NCBI RefSeq assembly: GCF_019097595.1 | Contig: NC_080710.1 | Span: forward strand, 17,721,780 to 17,785,779 | Direction of reading: 5' to 3' | From: Hemibagrus wyckioides | Lineage: Eukaryota; Chordata; Actinopteri; Siluriformes; Bagridae | DNA length: 64,000 bases | Shown: piece by piece, positions 1 through 13,660 of the stretch | How positions within the stretch are numbered: the stretch's first letter is position 1 | How the letters are laid out: every line of letters starts with the position of its first letter | Position numbers and translations under genes: made by a program | Notes under the pieces: model-generated | What the model saw: the letters and a program-made list of their open reading frames with translations, nothing else | What the model was told of the DNA's origin: nothing | Databases searched by the model: none

Positions 1-282
1 GTAACAATACAGCACAGACCATTTCCACTAGATTCGTCTTATCACTACTGATCATCTACCTATCAGCTGAGAGCAGCGATCACCTTTACCACCTCAAACG
101 CAAATTCCTACGCTCTTGAGCCGTCTTTAAGCATCAGGTGAGTTTCCGAACGGATTTAAGGTGTAAAGCTTTTTCATCAGTGACAGAAGAAATCCTTATT
201 AAGACAGCTGCATTGAGTAAGAGCTGCAGCTTTGTCACGTTTTTTATTCGATTCAAGGCAATTCACTAGCACTCAAATGCAC

Positions 283-324
283 TTAATAATAATAATAATA
301 ATAATAGTAATAATAGTAATAATA

Positions 325-406
<82 letters not shown>
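283..406. repeat. (AAT)n microsatellite
   Basis: About 124 bp of AAT with a few AGT interruptions at the left. Confidence 0.95.
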
Positions 407-410
<4 letters not shown>

Positions 411-3124
411 CTCCCTTGATGTTATTTTCATATTTAGAATATTACCAGAAAGCACAAACCATCATTCCAATACTATTTAATGTACTTTACCTTGGCACAA
501 AATGAAGGACACTTTTACAGTGTGTCCTCTATTTCAAAATAAAAAAGAAAGTGTGGCTTGTCTTCATAAACAGCTTTGCTGAAAGCATTTTTATGTCTGA
601 AAGGAAGCATTAATGATCCTCAGAGGAAATCTTGCCCCATGCTGAGGATTTGAAAAAAGGGCAGGGTATAAAATAAAATATGCTTATTGCCCGATTAACA
701 CTAATCGCTTGATAACCACTAATTTACATATTAATTATTCGTCCCAATCTGGCATGATCAACTTCTGCCAAACATAGACGCTGACGACAAGGTGTTCAAG
801 TTCATTTTAAAGCAGGACTTTGTAACTTTGGTCCTCTAAACTTGCCGAGAACGATTTTTCACTGCCCTTTCTCGTGGATCTGATGATTATATACGGGCAG
901 TAGATATTCAAGGACTATTCGTAATATCCGTAATTAGAGAGCAAAGTGTCACTATGTGCTGTATATCACTTTCTCCTCAGTTGTAAACAGCAATGTGAAT
1001 GTAATAGGTCTAGCCATTAGCTTTAAGACTGGCAAGTAGCAGTATATATTATAAGTATGAGTTGAAATGGAAGAGAAAGAAGGTAGCACAGGAAAGCAGA
1101 CTGACCACAGTGTAGTACTGTACTGCATGCTGAGAGGGGAGATGCAGTGAATGATTTTTCTCAAGAAATAATGATAAGAATGCAGAACATAAAGCATAAA
1201 CATTAATCTGATTTACTGATGCAGAAGTTTGAACATTGCCTGAAAATGTGTGCTCAATGTCAACTTTATCAGCTACACCTAACACTTATCTACACGCATG
1301 GACCGTTTTCTCTGGAAAACCAACCACCTAGATGAACTTTGCACAAAATAATTGCTGAGCATAGCAGCTGTGCTTGCATGAGTCAAACCCAAATTAACCA
1401 AAATGATTGAAAAAAAGATTCATTTTAATAATATTAATAAACATTTATATTGCATGTTGTCATGTTTACTGGTTTTTGACAATGGTGCAGTCATGTGAGT
1501 TAGCTAACTGCCAACTGCAGTTTGGCAAAACATTATAATTGAGCACAAAAAAAAAAAAACTTTATAAGATGACCCGATCAAGGACTTGGGGGGGGGGGGA
1601 ATCCATCCTTACAGCATAAGCTCTAAAAGGTAAAGACCTATGCTTGTATTTTATTTTTAAGGGTTTCATTTAGTCTAGTTTTATTGAGGCTTTTGTTCAA
1701 AGGGCCATATGGCTGATGTTCATAAATCTATGTATAGAACAGTGTGCTGTGTGGGCTAAGTAAAGGTTTTTTATTCAGACACTTTGTGGTAAACAGCACA
1801 CAAGCTGCATGTCAAGACTACAGACTCTAACATCTCAAGAAGAATAAAATGGCTTCTGTATAATCAAGTCGGAAAAAAAAGTTCTCTAGATATACAGAGC
1901 ATGTTTTTCTGTGTCACTGAATCATTGGGGAACATCGCTAAAGTGATGCAAAAAAAAAAAAAAAAAAAAAAAAAAATGGAGAAAAGTCTGACATTACCTG
2001 CCTGAGCTATGAAATGCACACCACTCTGACCAACTACTGCCCACACAGACAAAGCTGAGTTTTGTATTTGGAAAGAACTAGAACATATCATTAGACCAGT
2101 AGTTGTACAACAACAAGCACTTTCTACATGGCCTACTAGTGGAACAAGAAGCTAGGTGAGTCTGAGAAAGTGGCAAATATCATAAAGCTTGTGACGGTTT
2201 CAGAGTGTGTATCCTGTGCTGGAGGAGTGGGCGCCATGAATGACAGAATCCAGCAGCTTCAGCTAGCACAGCCAAAATAAGTGCCATGCTTCACTGACTC
2301 TAAAACAGATAGAGATCCACAAGAAGATTGAGGTGCCACACTGATCTAAATGAATTCCAGCACAGAGAATCGTCTAGATTTTATAAGATACTACGCACGT
2401 TATACATCAGGTTTGTTTTCTGTCCTTAAAGGTAAAATGGTGCTCATCACTTAGCGTAGTTTCCCCTCTCATCCATCTTTTATTGATAAGGCCACATTTT
2501 TCTACTTCTGCAGGCAAAGTCTTGCTTAATAAGCATGATCTCAATAATTTAAAGATAAGAAAAAAAGGTATTGAGGTTTTGGATTTGATTCTGAGCCCAA
2601 AACACAGTGTAAAACATCGAAAGGCTGATTTCTGCAGTGTTTCCAGACCTGCAACAACAACTAGATGCATGTTTGGTGGTCTGGGAAAACCAGCTGAATT
2701 CTGGAAAATAGCCAAACATGACAATAAGTTGAGTTTTAACCTAAATTGCTTTTGCCACCTAGAATAGATGTTGACAACTTCCACTCTAAGAAGACAAAAA
2801 TATCTTTCATCAATCCAGCAAGGAAATGCTTTTATTAACTTTCTAAACCCACCTAGACTTTCTGCAAAGATTTGGAGAGGGAAAGGGGGATTATGGAGTG
2901 GATAATACCTGTACATCATTGTCACCATAGTGACCATGTTTCCTCACACAAAGACTGAAGGGAAAAATATGTCTTCTTTTTCCAGTGAACAGTTTGTTTG
3001 GCTAGATTCAGATCTTACAATATTAGTTCCAAATTTGCTCAACGGTTTACTAGATAATTGAATGTTGTTAACGGTCAACTGCCTATTACTCAAAAAACTT
3101 TAACAGATGTTAGCTTAAATCATA

Positions 3125-3560
3125 CACTATATAGCCAAAAGCTTGTAGAAACCTAACCATCACACCCATACGTGCTTGCTGAACATCCCATTCCAGATTG
3201 AATCCTCCCTTGCTGATATAATAGCCTCCGCTCTTCTGGGAAGGCTTTTCCACTAGATTTTGGAACATGGCTGTGGGAATTTTCTCATTCATCCACTACA
3301 GCATTAGGGAGGTCAGGAAACTCAGCATTCCGCCTCATTCCACAGGTGTTCAGTGGGATTGAGGACAGGGCTTTGCACAGATCCCTCTTCCACAAGCAAA
3401 ACGTCTTTCTGGACCTCAATTTGTGCACTGTGGCATTGACATACTGGAGCATGTTCGGTTCCTTAATTCCAATGAAGGAAAATCTAAATTCTACAGCAAA
3501 GACATTCATGACAACTGTGTACTTCATACCTTATGGCAACAAGTTTGGGTCTATAAATTG
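3125..3560. mobile_element. Tc1-like non-autonomous remnant (family with CACTATATAGCC ends)
   Basis: The left end CACTATATAGCCAAAAG follows TA. The body contains phrases shared with other copies in the window: a stretch like CTCTTCTGGGAAGGCTTTTCCACTAG, then a GTTCAGTGGGATTGAGG-type segment, then CTTCCA/AAGCAA blocks. The right end is eroded. It is too short for a transposase and has no intact frame. Related fragments occur near 17577, 18385, 20845, 26283, 27035 and 28847. Confidence 0.7.
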
Positions 3561-3715
3561 ATGTGATGAAACTTCTACTCATATATTGTAAGTTATTTTT
3601 ATTTATTTATTTTTAATAGAATTAATTTTGATGTCCTCTTCTAGTCACAATCCACTCCTGTACAAATTAATAGACTACCCTCTTGTGAAAGCTACAAGCC
3701 AGAATATCACTGTTA

Positions 3716-5020
3716 TACCTTGCCCTCCAAAAGTAATGAACGACAAGACCAGTTCCTTTTTTTTCTGATATAAATTGAGATACTATTGATTTAAGATTAA
3801 AATAATGAATATGAAATGACTGATCAGAATTTCAGCTTTCATTTCCATATATATCTAAATGGTTAAATAAGAAATTGGAACCTTTTGCTTGAACCTACCC
3901 ATTTTTCCAGTGCTGAAAATGTGACAGTTTCTTATTGTCCTGGTGTGCACTGTTAAACTGACTGTTTAAAGAATAAACAGCTCTGAATATCTACTCTTGA
4001 TATAAGCACTTGGTTTCACCAGTGAAGACTGTATTTGTTGTTTAAAAAGGATAAACCAACATAAAGACCAGTGAGCTGTCTATAGAAGAAAAGCCAGTTG
4101 TTTTAAAGCTGGGAAAGAGGGAAAATATATCAGAGTCTCTGCATAAGCACTAGTCATAGCCAATAGAGCTATTTAGTCCTGAAAAAGTCCTGAAAAAGAA
4201 TAAAACCACTGGTCCACTAACAACTAGAGATGATACTGGACAGGAAAGGAAAACACAGCAACTGGTGACAGAAACATAGCAAAAGCAGTGAAGAAAAAAC
4301 CCAAAACACCAGTCAGTGACATCACCAACACCAACCACAGGGCAGGGGTGAAGGTATCACAAGCCACCATTCAAAGAAAACTTCAAGATGATAAATACAG
4401 TGTCCATACCACAAGGTGCAAACAGCAGGAAGAATCAGGGCTGGACAAAAGTCCAGGAACCAAAATTAACCTTTACCAAAGTGATGGTAAGGCCAAAGTG
4501 TGGATAAAGAAAGGATCTGCTCTTGATCCAAAACATGTCAGCTCATCGGTCACGCTTGTTGGCAGTACTGTCATGGCTTGGGCGTGCATGGCTGCTTCTG
4601 GAACAGGATCACTAATCTTTATTGATGTAATTCAGGATGGTAGCAGCAGAATGTATTCAGACATCTACAGAAACATTCTGTCTCCCAATTTACAGAGAAA
4701 TGCATCCAAACTAATTGTGAGGAACTTCATCATTTAGCAAGAGACTGATCCAAAACACACTGCCAACACAACAGAGGAGTGAAAGTATTCAGATTGGCCA
4801 AGTCAATCACCAGACTCAACTGAGCATACATTTCACCTCCTGAAAATTGGCTGATCTGCCATTGAAGCTGCCATGATCTGAGTAGTTTGACACACTTCGA
4901 TGTAAATATCAGGAAATGAAAGCTGCAATTCTCATATTTAACATTTGATCTGAACACAAATGGCTTCAGTGTGTAGCAAAAACAAAATAATTGGTCTTGT
5001 TCCAATACTTTTGGACGGTA
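3716..5020 (+). mobile_element. Decayed Tc1-like transposon (about 1.3 kb)
   Basis: Imperfect terminal inverted repeats: the left end has TATACC...GTCCAAAAGTA-like sequence (CCTCCAAAAGTAATG) and the right end CAATACTTTTGGACGGTATA, with GGTCTTGTTCC-type inner matches. Inside, on the plus strand, a broken transposase remains at about 4288-4870. VWIKKGSALDPKHVSSSV, VMAWACMAASGTGSLIFID and, after a stop, DPKHTANTTEE are characteristic of the middle of Tc1 transposases. Stops and small shifts separate the pieces, so it is inactive. Confidence 0.85.
4288..4870 (+). pseudogene. Tc1 transposase fragment
   Basis: An open frame of 149 codons begins with chance residues, then joins to typical Tc1 transposase sequence: DPKH, the glycine-poor AWACMA box, and NASKLIVRNF, which precedes the second catalytic region. 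A stop codon (TAG, about 4735) interrupts it just before QETDPKHTA, which should hold the second Asp. The segment with SPDLNP-like sequence is degraded to QSPDST near 4805-4820. No full catalytic triad survives. Confidence 0.8.
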
Positions 5021-5634
5021 TATTGTTTTGCTTTTCCTACTTTTATTCTGATAAACGTCTAATTCAGGGACAATTAATAAAAAGCTAACTGAACGATCTC
5101 AAACAAAATGAAACGCATGAAACGCTCTCGTAAGCTCGACTGATTGCCTACAACAGTGTTTATCTGTTCTAGCACCTCCATCAAGAGCTTTTGCTCTTGT
5201 CTGTTCATTCATGTTAGTCTCTTTCATTCCCATTGTCCTCACCTGTTTATCTCTCCTTCTCTCTCATAAAAAAACCCTCTGGAATTACAAAAGAATTGTT
5301 TTGTACTTTGAACGGAGAAAAAGGAAGGACACGGCTCTGCTGAGGAACTCCGTCGCCAAGAGGGCTGTCTCCTTCCACAATACCTCTTTAGCTCTTTTAT
5401 TAATTTCCTCCTTGAGACTGACACCTGACTGCAGCTCGGCGGAACGGAACACGGATACGGGATAGTCGGGAACGCAGGCTCACATCTCTCTGCCTGTCAG
5501 GATTTGCATAATCATACTAATATCCCAAACGGCCAGACTGATTCCTGTAAGGGGGCCTGCCAATCATCATCAGCGCAGCTCTGTCACTCACACAGCATAA
5601 TCATGCAGCAGAGAGTGCACAAACATCCATGCGT

Positions 5635-5635
<1 letters not shown>

Positions 5636-5690
<55 letters not shown>
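5636..5690. repeat. (CA)n microsatellite
   Basis: About 27 uninterrupted CA units. Confidence 0.95.
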
Positions 5691-5693
<3 letters not shown>

Positions 5694-6441
5694 AGAACTA
5701 TTCAGTAAACAAGATGTATAATCGAATCTCAAACTTATGATCGTGAGTCATAATATCAGGATCACAATAAAATTTCACGGACAAATAATATCATTTATAC
5801 ATTATTATATATTTAACCAAACAGGTAACTATAAATAACAAAGGTGTAATGAAGGGGCGTTTTCTATTGCATTGCATGAATCGATACAAGGCTCGATTCA
5901 GTCCAGTCTGCATATTGCTCAATACATTCCCCAGACTGCAATAAACAATTCAATCCCACATGCCCCCTCTGCAAAGTAACTTCCCCTTTATCTCAAATCA
6001 GTAAAGCTTATAGGCATTGTAAAAAAATAATGCACAAAGAAAACACTAACAGACACAAACACACACACACACAGACGGCATTTCCCAGTTACAGTCTAGT
6101 TTGGAGTATACAGACAGTTTAAAACAAGACTTTTGAGCTACAGAGATCTCAGTGTCACTTAAGCCATGTCTACTTGGAGGTCACACCAGCAGGGTTGCCA
6201 AGGTCATGGATTTAAAGCTAAATGGAACTGTTTTGAAATGAGACTCTGGGTGGTAAAATTAAGTCCATTAACATTCAAACACTGAAAAAGAGAAGAAAAA
6301 AAATGCATCATTCTTTCCCAAAGCCTGAATTCTTTTGCCTGAACAATTTCAGGTGCATTTGCAAGGTGTTTGAACAGACCTGGCAACCCCGCACATAAGT
6401 AATGTAAAAAGCCATGTAAAATGTTAAAAAAAGCAACATTA

Positions 6442-7405
6442 CCTTCTATCTTTCATTCTTTCTTTCTCTTCTTTCTTTTATTCTTTCCATCCTTTCCTTC
6501 TTTCTGTCCATCCTTCCTTTCTTTCTTTCGTCCTTTCCTTCCTTTCCTTCTTTCTGTCCATCCTTCCTTTCTTTCTTTCTTTCTTTCGTCCTTTACTTTT
6601 TTCTTTCCTTATCCTCTTCTTCCTTCCCTTCTTTCATTCTTTCCTTCCCTTCTTTCAGTCTTCCTTCCCTACTTTCATTCTTTCCTTCCCTTTTTTCATT
6701 GATTCCTTCCCATCTTTCATACTTTCCTTCCCTTCTTTCATTCTTCCTTCCCTTCTTTCCATCTCTTCTTTCATACTTTCCTTCCCTTCTTTCATTCTTC
6801 CTTCCCTTCTTTCCATCTCTTCTTTCATACTTTCCTTCCCTTCTTTCATTCTTCCTTCCCTTCTTTCATTCCCTTCTTTCTGTCCTTCTTTCTGTCCTTC
6901 CTTCTTTCTTTCTGTCCTTCCTTCTTTCTTTCTGTCCTTCCTTCCTTCCTTCTGTCCTTCCTTCCTTCCTTCTGTCCTTCCTTCCTTCCTTCTGTCCTTC
7001 CTTCCTTCCGTCCTTCCTTCCTTCCGTCCTTCCTTCTTTCCGTCCGTCCTTCTTTCCGTCCGTCCTTCCTTCCTTCCTTCCGTCCGTCCGTCCTTCCTTC
7101 CTTCTGTCCTTCCTTCCTTCCTTTCATTCATTCCTCCCCTTCTTTCATTCTTTCCTTCCATTTTTTCATTCTTTCCATCCCTTATTTCATACTTTCCTTC
7201 CCTTCTTTCATTCTTTCCTTCTTTCTGTCCTTCCCTTCTTTCATTCTTTCTGTCCTTCCTTCTTTCTTTTCTTTTTTCCTTTATCCTTTCCTTCCTTCCC
7301 TCCTTCCCTTCCTTCCTTCCTTCCCTATTTCCTTCCCTTCCTTTCTGTCTTTCTTACTTTTTCTTCCGTCCTTTCCTCCTTCCTTTCTTTCATTCGTTTG
7401 TTCTT
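6442..7405. repeat. Long pyrimidine-rich tract with higher-order repeats
   Basis: Nearly 1 kb of CTTT, CTTC and CTGT words on the plus strand, with few purines. Within it a 54-bp unit (begins TTTCATACTTTCC, at 6715, 6769 and 6823) recurs, and TCTGTCCTTCCTTCC-like units follow. Long K/R/E/G and S/F/L/P frames on the two strands are artefacts of composition. Such tracts can form triplex (H-DNA) structures. Confidence 0.93.
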
Positions 7406-7639
7406 ACTTTATTTGCTTCTAAGACTCTTGATGGATCACACAGATAATCATTATTAATGTAAGACTGAATGTATGAATTAATTAAAAGTTGAAACCTTGT
7501 AGTAAGACACCAGTCTATCATATAAAAGTTGCATTTTTGAGTATTGTTACGCAACTCAATGCAAGCCATCACTCTTGGTGAAATAAAACTGCTGGCAGTG
7601 TGAGTGCAGCATTACATAGATGGCATTCCGGATGCTCAC

Positions 7640-7804
7640 CTGCCGCAGCGTCCTGGCCACCAGACTCTCCAAGACAGGTCCTCTGTCCTCATGCAGCAGG
7701 TGCACCTCATCCAAGATAAGCAAGCGAACAATTTGGGACAGAGCCACATCTCCAACACTTTTCCTCGTCACCACATCCCACTTCTCCGGAGTCGTCACCA
7801 ACAT
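7640..7804 (-). CDS. ascc3: ascc3 coding exon (g), motif Ic and DEVH box
   Basis: This 165-nt exon is 55 codons in phase 0. It begins [19 protein letters not shown] and then has [19 protein letters not shown], the Walker B/DEVH motif II that coordinates magnesium and activates water for ATP hydrolysis. It ends VARTLRQ. The acceptor is TCTCTTGCAG and the donor is CAG|GTGAGC. DEVH and the ASCC3-type [11 protein letters not shown] separate it from SNRNP200. The frame stays open past the donor into intron, but without family resemblance. The next exon, expected to carry motif III (SAT), is not found in the remaining 7.6 kb and so lies off the left edge. Confidence 0.96.
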
Positions 7805-9473
7805 CTGCAAGAGATAAGCAGAACGTCAATCAAAAGGTGTTGACCACGGTTTGGGGAGCATGCTGGATCCTGTCCAGAGGAACCTTTAAGCTATTGTTTC
7901 ATCCTACGATTATCAGCCGGATGTCGGGTTAGAATAGAGCTTTTGAGAAACTCCTTGAGGACTGCTACAAATAAACCTGAAGATAATCATGCAATGTTGC
8001 CAGAAATGGCTTCTGAATGAGAGACGCACAAAAACCTCATATCATACGAGGCAACTTTTCACAGACATGTCGGAAGGGAATGAAACACAATCGAGTTTTA
8101 TCTCAAGAATTTTATCTACAGTGGTTTCACACTTATGTCACACATCTTAGGAAAGCATAAGTATTTAATACCCATCTCCTACACTTATTGCAAGGCAATT
8201 AAACAACATTTTAGGCAGAAAAGCACAACAATTCCTAATTTATAGCCCACAAGTTTGCCAACATGTCAGAGAGTGTGGAAATCCCTGTTAAACACTTTCA
8301 CTAAAAGCAGTTCATTAAATCCTCTCTAGTTTGCATTTAAATCAATCTGCCTGGCCATTAGAGACTGGCGCCGGAACAGAAAGTGCGCCTCTGCCGTTAA
8401 TTAGACTGCCGCTAATCTAAATGGAAGCCCTGGCACCCAGGTAGCCGTGCCAGAGTGCTCACTTTAATTACAGTACAAAGCCAAAGAAAGAGAATGTATA
8501 GGACTTCATAAAGGCTAAGCATTGTTTTTATCCAGCAAGCTGGCATTGAAGCACTTTGCCTGATGGAGTGCAAGTTTTCTTGGCAAGAGGAAAAAAACGC
8601 ACAGAGAACAATGAGGTAGATGCTCTGCTTTAATCCGAAAGTAATCGCCAAACATTACAGCAAGGATGTGTTCTGGGTTTCTGGCATGTTTTCTGGGGAC
8701 TAGCCTGAGGAGGAAGGATGTGTAGTCCTACTGAGGGGAGCAGCAAGGGGGGGGGTGGGGGGGGCAGTACGTTTTTGATACAGTTCACTCACAGATCACT
8801 TGTCTATGGTAGAAACTGTAGGAGCTTGGGGGAGAGGTGGAGAGACTCTGAGGGAAAAAAAAGGTTTACTATATATCTTCCTAGTCAAAGAAAAATGTCC
8901 AGAAATTAAAGAATGTGTGAATTTACTAGCCTACATCTGCTTAAGTAAACCTGATGAGTGACACGTGCTTCCCCAAGTGCCTGGCACTTTCTGTAAAACC
9001 CTGGACACTACATTTTCTCCATCAACAGGCTTGACATTTCTGAACATGAAGACCGAAACAGCTGTCAATCATTCCAGATACATATGCTGATTGGCTTGAA
9101 GGTCAGCAGATCTGGGGGTGTGTCCACTACAGGGCACAGGACGTATTATCGTCATCAGAGGCAGTGATGAACGCAGGTTTGTGTAGAGATTTGTGTGGTC
9201 AGGTCTCCCCAACACAAAAACAACAACAACAACAACATTACATCTCTTAATTAATTTATTCCTCTGTGAAGCTGCCACCACAACAAGAAACCTGCCACTC
9301 TGTTATCAAGCAAATGGCAAATATTTACCCTGGGCCAGAGGAAGACATGTGCGCCTTCATACACACACACACACACACACACACTTGCGCGCACCTGACA
9401 CTGCTGCCAAATGCTTGCCCAGCCTGCCCACTGTTTCTATGGCAACCATAATCAGCCTTTTAGAGTGGGCAGA

Positions 9474-9503
9474 GAGCGAGAGCGCGAGAGCGAGAGCGAG
9501 AGC

Positions 9504-9537
<34 letters not shown>
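9474..9537. repeat. (GA)n microsatellite with GC interruptions
   Basis: GAGAGCGAGAG-type start then a pure GA run; a CA microsatellite lies 90 bp to the left (about 9357-9384). Confidence 0.93.
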
Positions 9538-9539
<2 letters not shown>

Positions 9540-11540
9540 GGGAGTTGTTTTGCTGGTAGCAATGAACTGATGCTTTGTAAAGACAATGCATAAGCAAAAA
9601 GGAAAAACCCATTCAAATGACAGATTAACTGTCTTTGAGGGGAAAAAAGCCTACAACATCAGAGAGATAGATCGCAGAAGAGAGGAGAAAAGAGAGGCAA
9701 GAAAAACCAACATCTGAAACATGAAATGCACATCGCTATCTTGTAATCTAGTTTTTCTTTGGGAGTATCCATGGCATTCACATAGCTTTCTCTAACAAGA
9801 GCTGTATGGTAACGCTTGCTTCATCACCAAAAGCCCTTTGTCGTTCCGAGCAGGCCACGCTTCAACCCTTTCACTCAATTTAGCACTCATGGTACTAATC
9901 AAGCTATCAGATATACAATGAATCTTCCACATCACAGATGGCAGGCATTCATTCCTTCACTGGCACGAGGCATCTTTTTCATGACTTTTTCTCCAGCCAT
10001 TCTGGGACCATTTCCTTTCCCTAACTCACTTACTCCATCTTCCTCATTCCTGCACCCTGACAGTCAGCCCCTTACTATTTGAAAGATCGTGGACTCTTCT
10101 TTCAGTCAGCTTATGGTTTGTTGTATTTTGTTCACACACAAAGCATTAAAGAACCAAACAGCTCCCACGAGTTCACATGAAATGGGGAAGAAAGACAAAT
10201 CAATGCATTAAAAAAAAACAAAAAAAAAAAACACCAAACAAAACAAAACACAGGAGTCAAGTGCAGTTCAGCTCAGAAGTGTTTCACCTCTGTCTCAACT
10301 TCACTGAAGGGAATGTGGCCCAGGGCTTTGGAAAGTCAGTCTGGCAGCTGTTCAAAACATGCTCGATCCAGAGAGCAGCTTCAGTCCTGGAGAGAGCTGC
10401 TCTCTGAGCTGAACCTGTACACGAACATGTTGCTTCCAGAGCCTGTAGGTCAAATATATATATATAGATACACACACAAGTGTGTATGCGCACCCAACAC
10501 ACACACATACACACACGAACAGCAACACTGGTGGCAGGTGTGAGGCAGAGTATTTTCACTGTTTCTCCATCACATCAAATTTGATGTGAAAACCATGTCC
10601 AATTTCCTCCGCTGGAAAGGGCTGCTGCAAAGAGCGCAGCTCTGCATGCTGCATGTGTCCTCCTTCTACACAGAGAAGCATTGTTTACTAGCTCCACAGA
10701 GCAGGTGGGGGAGGGAGGAGGGCTCAAGAGCAAAACAGTGAGCAAAGGAGACAGTAGGTTACTGTTCATGCCCTAACTCGGAGTCTCATTACAGACAGCG
10801 TGTATGAATACAGCAAGAAAAAAGAAAAAAAAGAAGAGGCATACAGGGCAAGGCCAGCCTACACTGACTCATATCCTTACTTCACTCACAGAAGAAGGGA
10901 AGCAAGTAATATATCGCCTTTTTTTGGTTTACTTTCATCTAACAGTTATGAAGTACAGGAGATTTCCTCCTGTAGTACAAGAGACTACAGACCATTCTCT
11001 GCATTCTGATGCTGTGACACTGCACCGGCTTGGGACATAACCTTGGTGATTGGGACGTAACCTTTTCCATCTCGGATATAATCTCGTTTTAAGGGATTTC
11101 GAGATGAACGCTTGAGACTGACATCAATTTCTCCTTTCTCTCTTTCCATCATCCATTACGTTGTTGCAGATACACTGATGATATTATTTTTTAAAGATCC
11201 ATTGAGAATCTTTCAAAAAAAAAAAATCACAGTATACCCAATTTAATCTTAGAGACCACTTCCACATTAATTTGTATTTGTGCAACATGCTGTAATTCGA
11301 TTGCTTAGAAGAAAACCCTTTTCCTTCTACACTTTCTTTTTTTTTTTAAGACTTGATTGTATTTCAATCTAAATGCAAGCCTGCCTCATTGACAGCACAA
11401 ACTCAGTCATCAAATAAGCAAGACATTTGTATCACCATGTGTCCACTGTATGAGGCATTTTACAGTAGAACAGTTTCTATGGTAACAAGAAAATGAGAGA
11501 AAAGGCTGAAACCCAAGTGCTGGAGACTGACAAGCTCTCA

Positions 11541-11546
11541 GGGAGG

Positions 11547-11614
<68 letters not shown>

Positions 11615-11637
11615 TGAGACAGAGAGAGAGAGAGAGA
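11541..11637. repeat. (GA)n microsatellite
   Basis: GGGA start, long GA runs interrupted by a C and a GGTGGGGGTG segment. Confidence 0.95.
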
Positions 11638-12131
11638 TGGGGAAACAGAGACAAGGACAGATATATATTTAAAAAAAAAAAAAAGAGCAGTAGAAGTGAA
11701 AGAAAGGACATAGTCGATGGAAGCTCTGTTAGGCTGTACCCTGCTACTTGTCCTCAGTGAAGCTGGACGATGATCTCCACTGATCAATATCTAATGATCA
11801 CCTTCATCAGCTCAATAAGGCATGACTCATGCCTGATGTTTCCGATGCCCTTCTGATTAACCGAGCAAAGCGTGCGGATTCTGTTAGTCTGAAAAAGGCA
11901 CTCTGAGCACTATTAAGAAAATAAATAAAAATAGGCCTTCATATTCAAGACAAGTGCAAGGATCATGTTCAGTACAAGTGCCTTTTAAAATAAGACACCC
12001 AAATTAACAGTTAAGGCAAACATAACAAACTGAATGCATAGTGTGTGACAGAACAGACATGACCACAACACACTTTTTTAAGTGAAATAAGAAATATTCT
12101 TGCTTATTCTAGCAGGCAATGTAAAGTGCAT

Positions 12132-12189
12132 GCACACACACACACCTATATGTGTGTATACACACATGCACACACACACACACACACAG
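12132..12189. repeat. CA/TG compound microsatellite
   Basis: CA run, TATGTGTGTATACACACATG palindromic centre, CA run. Confidence 0.85.
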
Positions 12190-13219
12190 ACTGATGCAGC
12201 CCTGACAACCCCAAAGAAGATAAATGAGTAGCTCTACTCTCTACGGGAAGGGAGCTGGGCGGCTTAAACGTAGTAAACATTTTTACAAATAGGTTGTCTA
12301 ATCTCCCTCGCAGAAACCCTGAAATGATCCTCAAACTGTTTGAGCATGTCTGAGCGCTGATCGGTGCAGGAGAGCAAGAAGAAGATGCTTTTAAATCGCC
12401 GTCTACTTCTAATTAATATCATATGTAAAGTGTTTTTTGACACTTCTTGTATGACTGCAGTCAAAACATTGAGCCTTTTTTGCAGTTTTTTTTTTTTTTT
12501 ATAATTTCAGCCGAAATTCACTTCCGTGACTTCTCTAATCAATGTAAGAATTCATTTCAGGTATAAATGTGTCCAATCTTAGCCAAGTTCTATATGTGTG
12601 TCTAACATAAGCCAAGTCAAACACACACTGATTGACTGTATTTCTCAGTCATGAAATACAACACAGTTACCTCCATTTACCATGACGAACAGAAAGGATG
12701 CTGTATCAGTGCAAATACCAGCCAAAGGACACGGCTTCTTAAGAGTCTCGGTTAATACGGGAGTTTAAAACACCTGTGCAACTGTCAGTCATATCAGATT
12801 CATATGTCAACTGGCTGATCACAGTTTTTATTAGGAAAAAAGGAGACTTTTTGAGTGATAATTTGTTCCAGTATGCTCTGATGTTAAAATACAGAGAGGA
12901 AGGTTGGCAGGTCTGCCGACAGTGTTTGAAACACTCGTGTGAGAGAGTGAGAAGTGACTCAAACCTTTTCATCCTGCCCATTAAATAATCGGTCAGTTAA
13001 AGTAGCACTAATGTCTTTTATCATAACTGCTTACGCTGACTTTTAGAAACGAGTGTAATTTGGTGGAAAGTGAATTTTCAATAAATCGGCTAGCGAGCTG
13101 CACAAAACACAGACCTTCTCTTATGTATTTTCCCCTCTAGCGCCCCCTTGGGTTTTACCAAACACTATTTTAAATAATGTCACGGTGTGTAGGGGCTTTG
13201 CAGAGTCACATCACAGAGC

Positions 13220-13283
13220 TGTGTGTGTGTGTGTGAGTGTGTGTGCATGTGCATGTGTGTATGTGCATGTGTGTGTGTGTAAG
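13220..13283. repeat. (TG)n imperfect microsatellite
   Basis: TG units broken by GTGCATG words. Confidence 0.9.
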
Positions 13284-13623
13284 TGAGGAGCTCATGCCTG
13301 CCTCTTTCCTGATCTGCTTCCACAGGGCTCCTGTGAGCACTCTCCAGGGTACGGCACACACAGAGCACAGCTGCCAATTGCTCTGTATTCTCCCGGCTGT
13401 TCATTGCAGAGGAGCCACCCTCATCCTTTACATGGCCTTTCACTGGGCCTGTCACCACTCAGCTATGCAGCTCGCGAACAAAGATAAGGGCTCGTTTCAG
13501 ACTCTTCACTGCCACCCGTGATATATCAGTTCAGTGTGTGAGAATGCCTGAGTGAGCGAGCAATCAAAAGCCTGAGAGTCTCATCAGTTTTCATCTGCTT
13601 GCTTGAAAAAGTTGCTAAGATGG

Positions 13624-13624
13624 A

Positions 13625-13660
<36 letters not shown>

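Larger units (their letters stand above)
1..7639 (-). other. ascc3 intron (partial): repeats, no exon seen
   Basis: This is the intron downstream of the DEVH exon. It holds an AAT microsatellite, A and G homopolymer runs (about 1543-1600 and 1950-1976), two decayed Tc1-like elements, a CA microsatellite and a pyrimidine-rich tract of nearly 1 kb. I looked on the minus strand for the expected motif III exon (GLSATLPN-like) and did not see it. The 176-residue open frame at 2407-2937 has no recognisable family and is probably chance. Confidence 0.7.

Noticed and set aside
2407..2937. 176-codon minus-strand open frame as a gene or ascc3 exon
   Set aside because: No recognisable family, no ASCC3 similarity, and it overlaps a plus-strand frame. 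Composition is intron-like, so length by chance is plausible.
6655..7457. Lys/Arg/Glu-rich (minus) and Ser/Phe/Leu/Pro-rich (plus) frames up to 252 codons
   Set aside because: They are direct translations of a pyrimidine/purine microsatellite tract; both strands are open because of composition.
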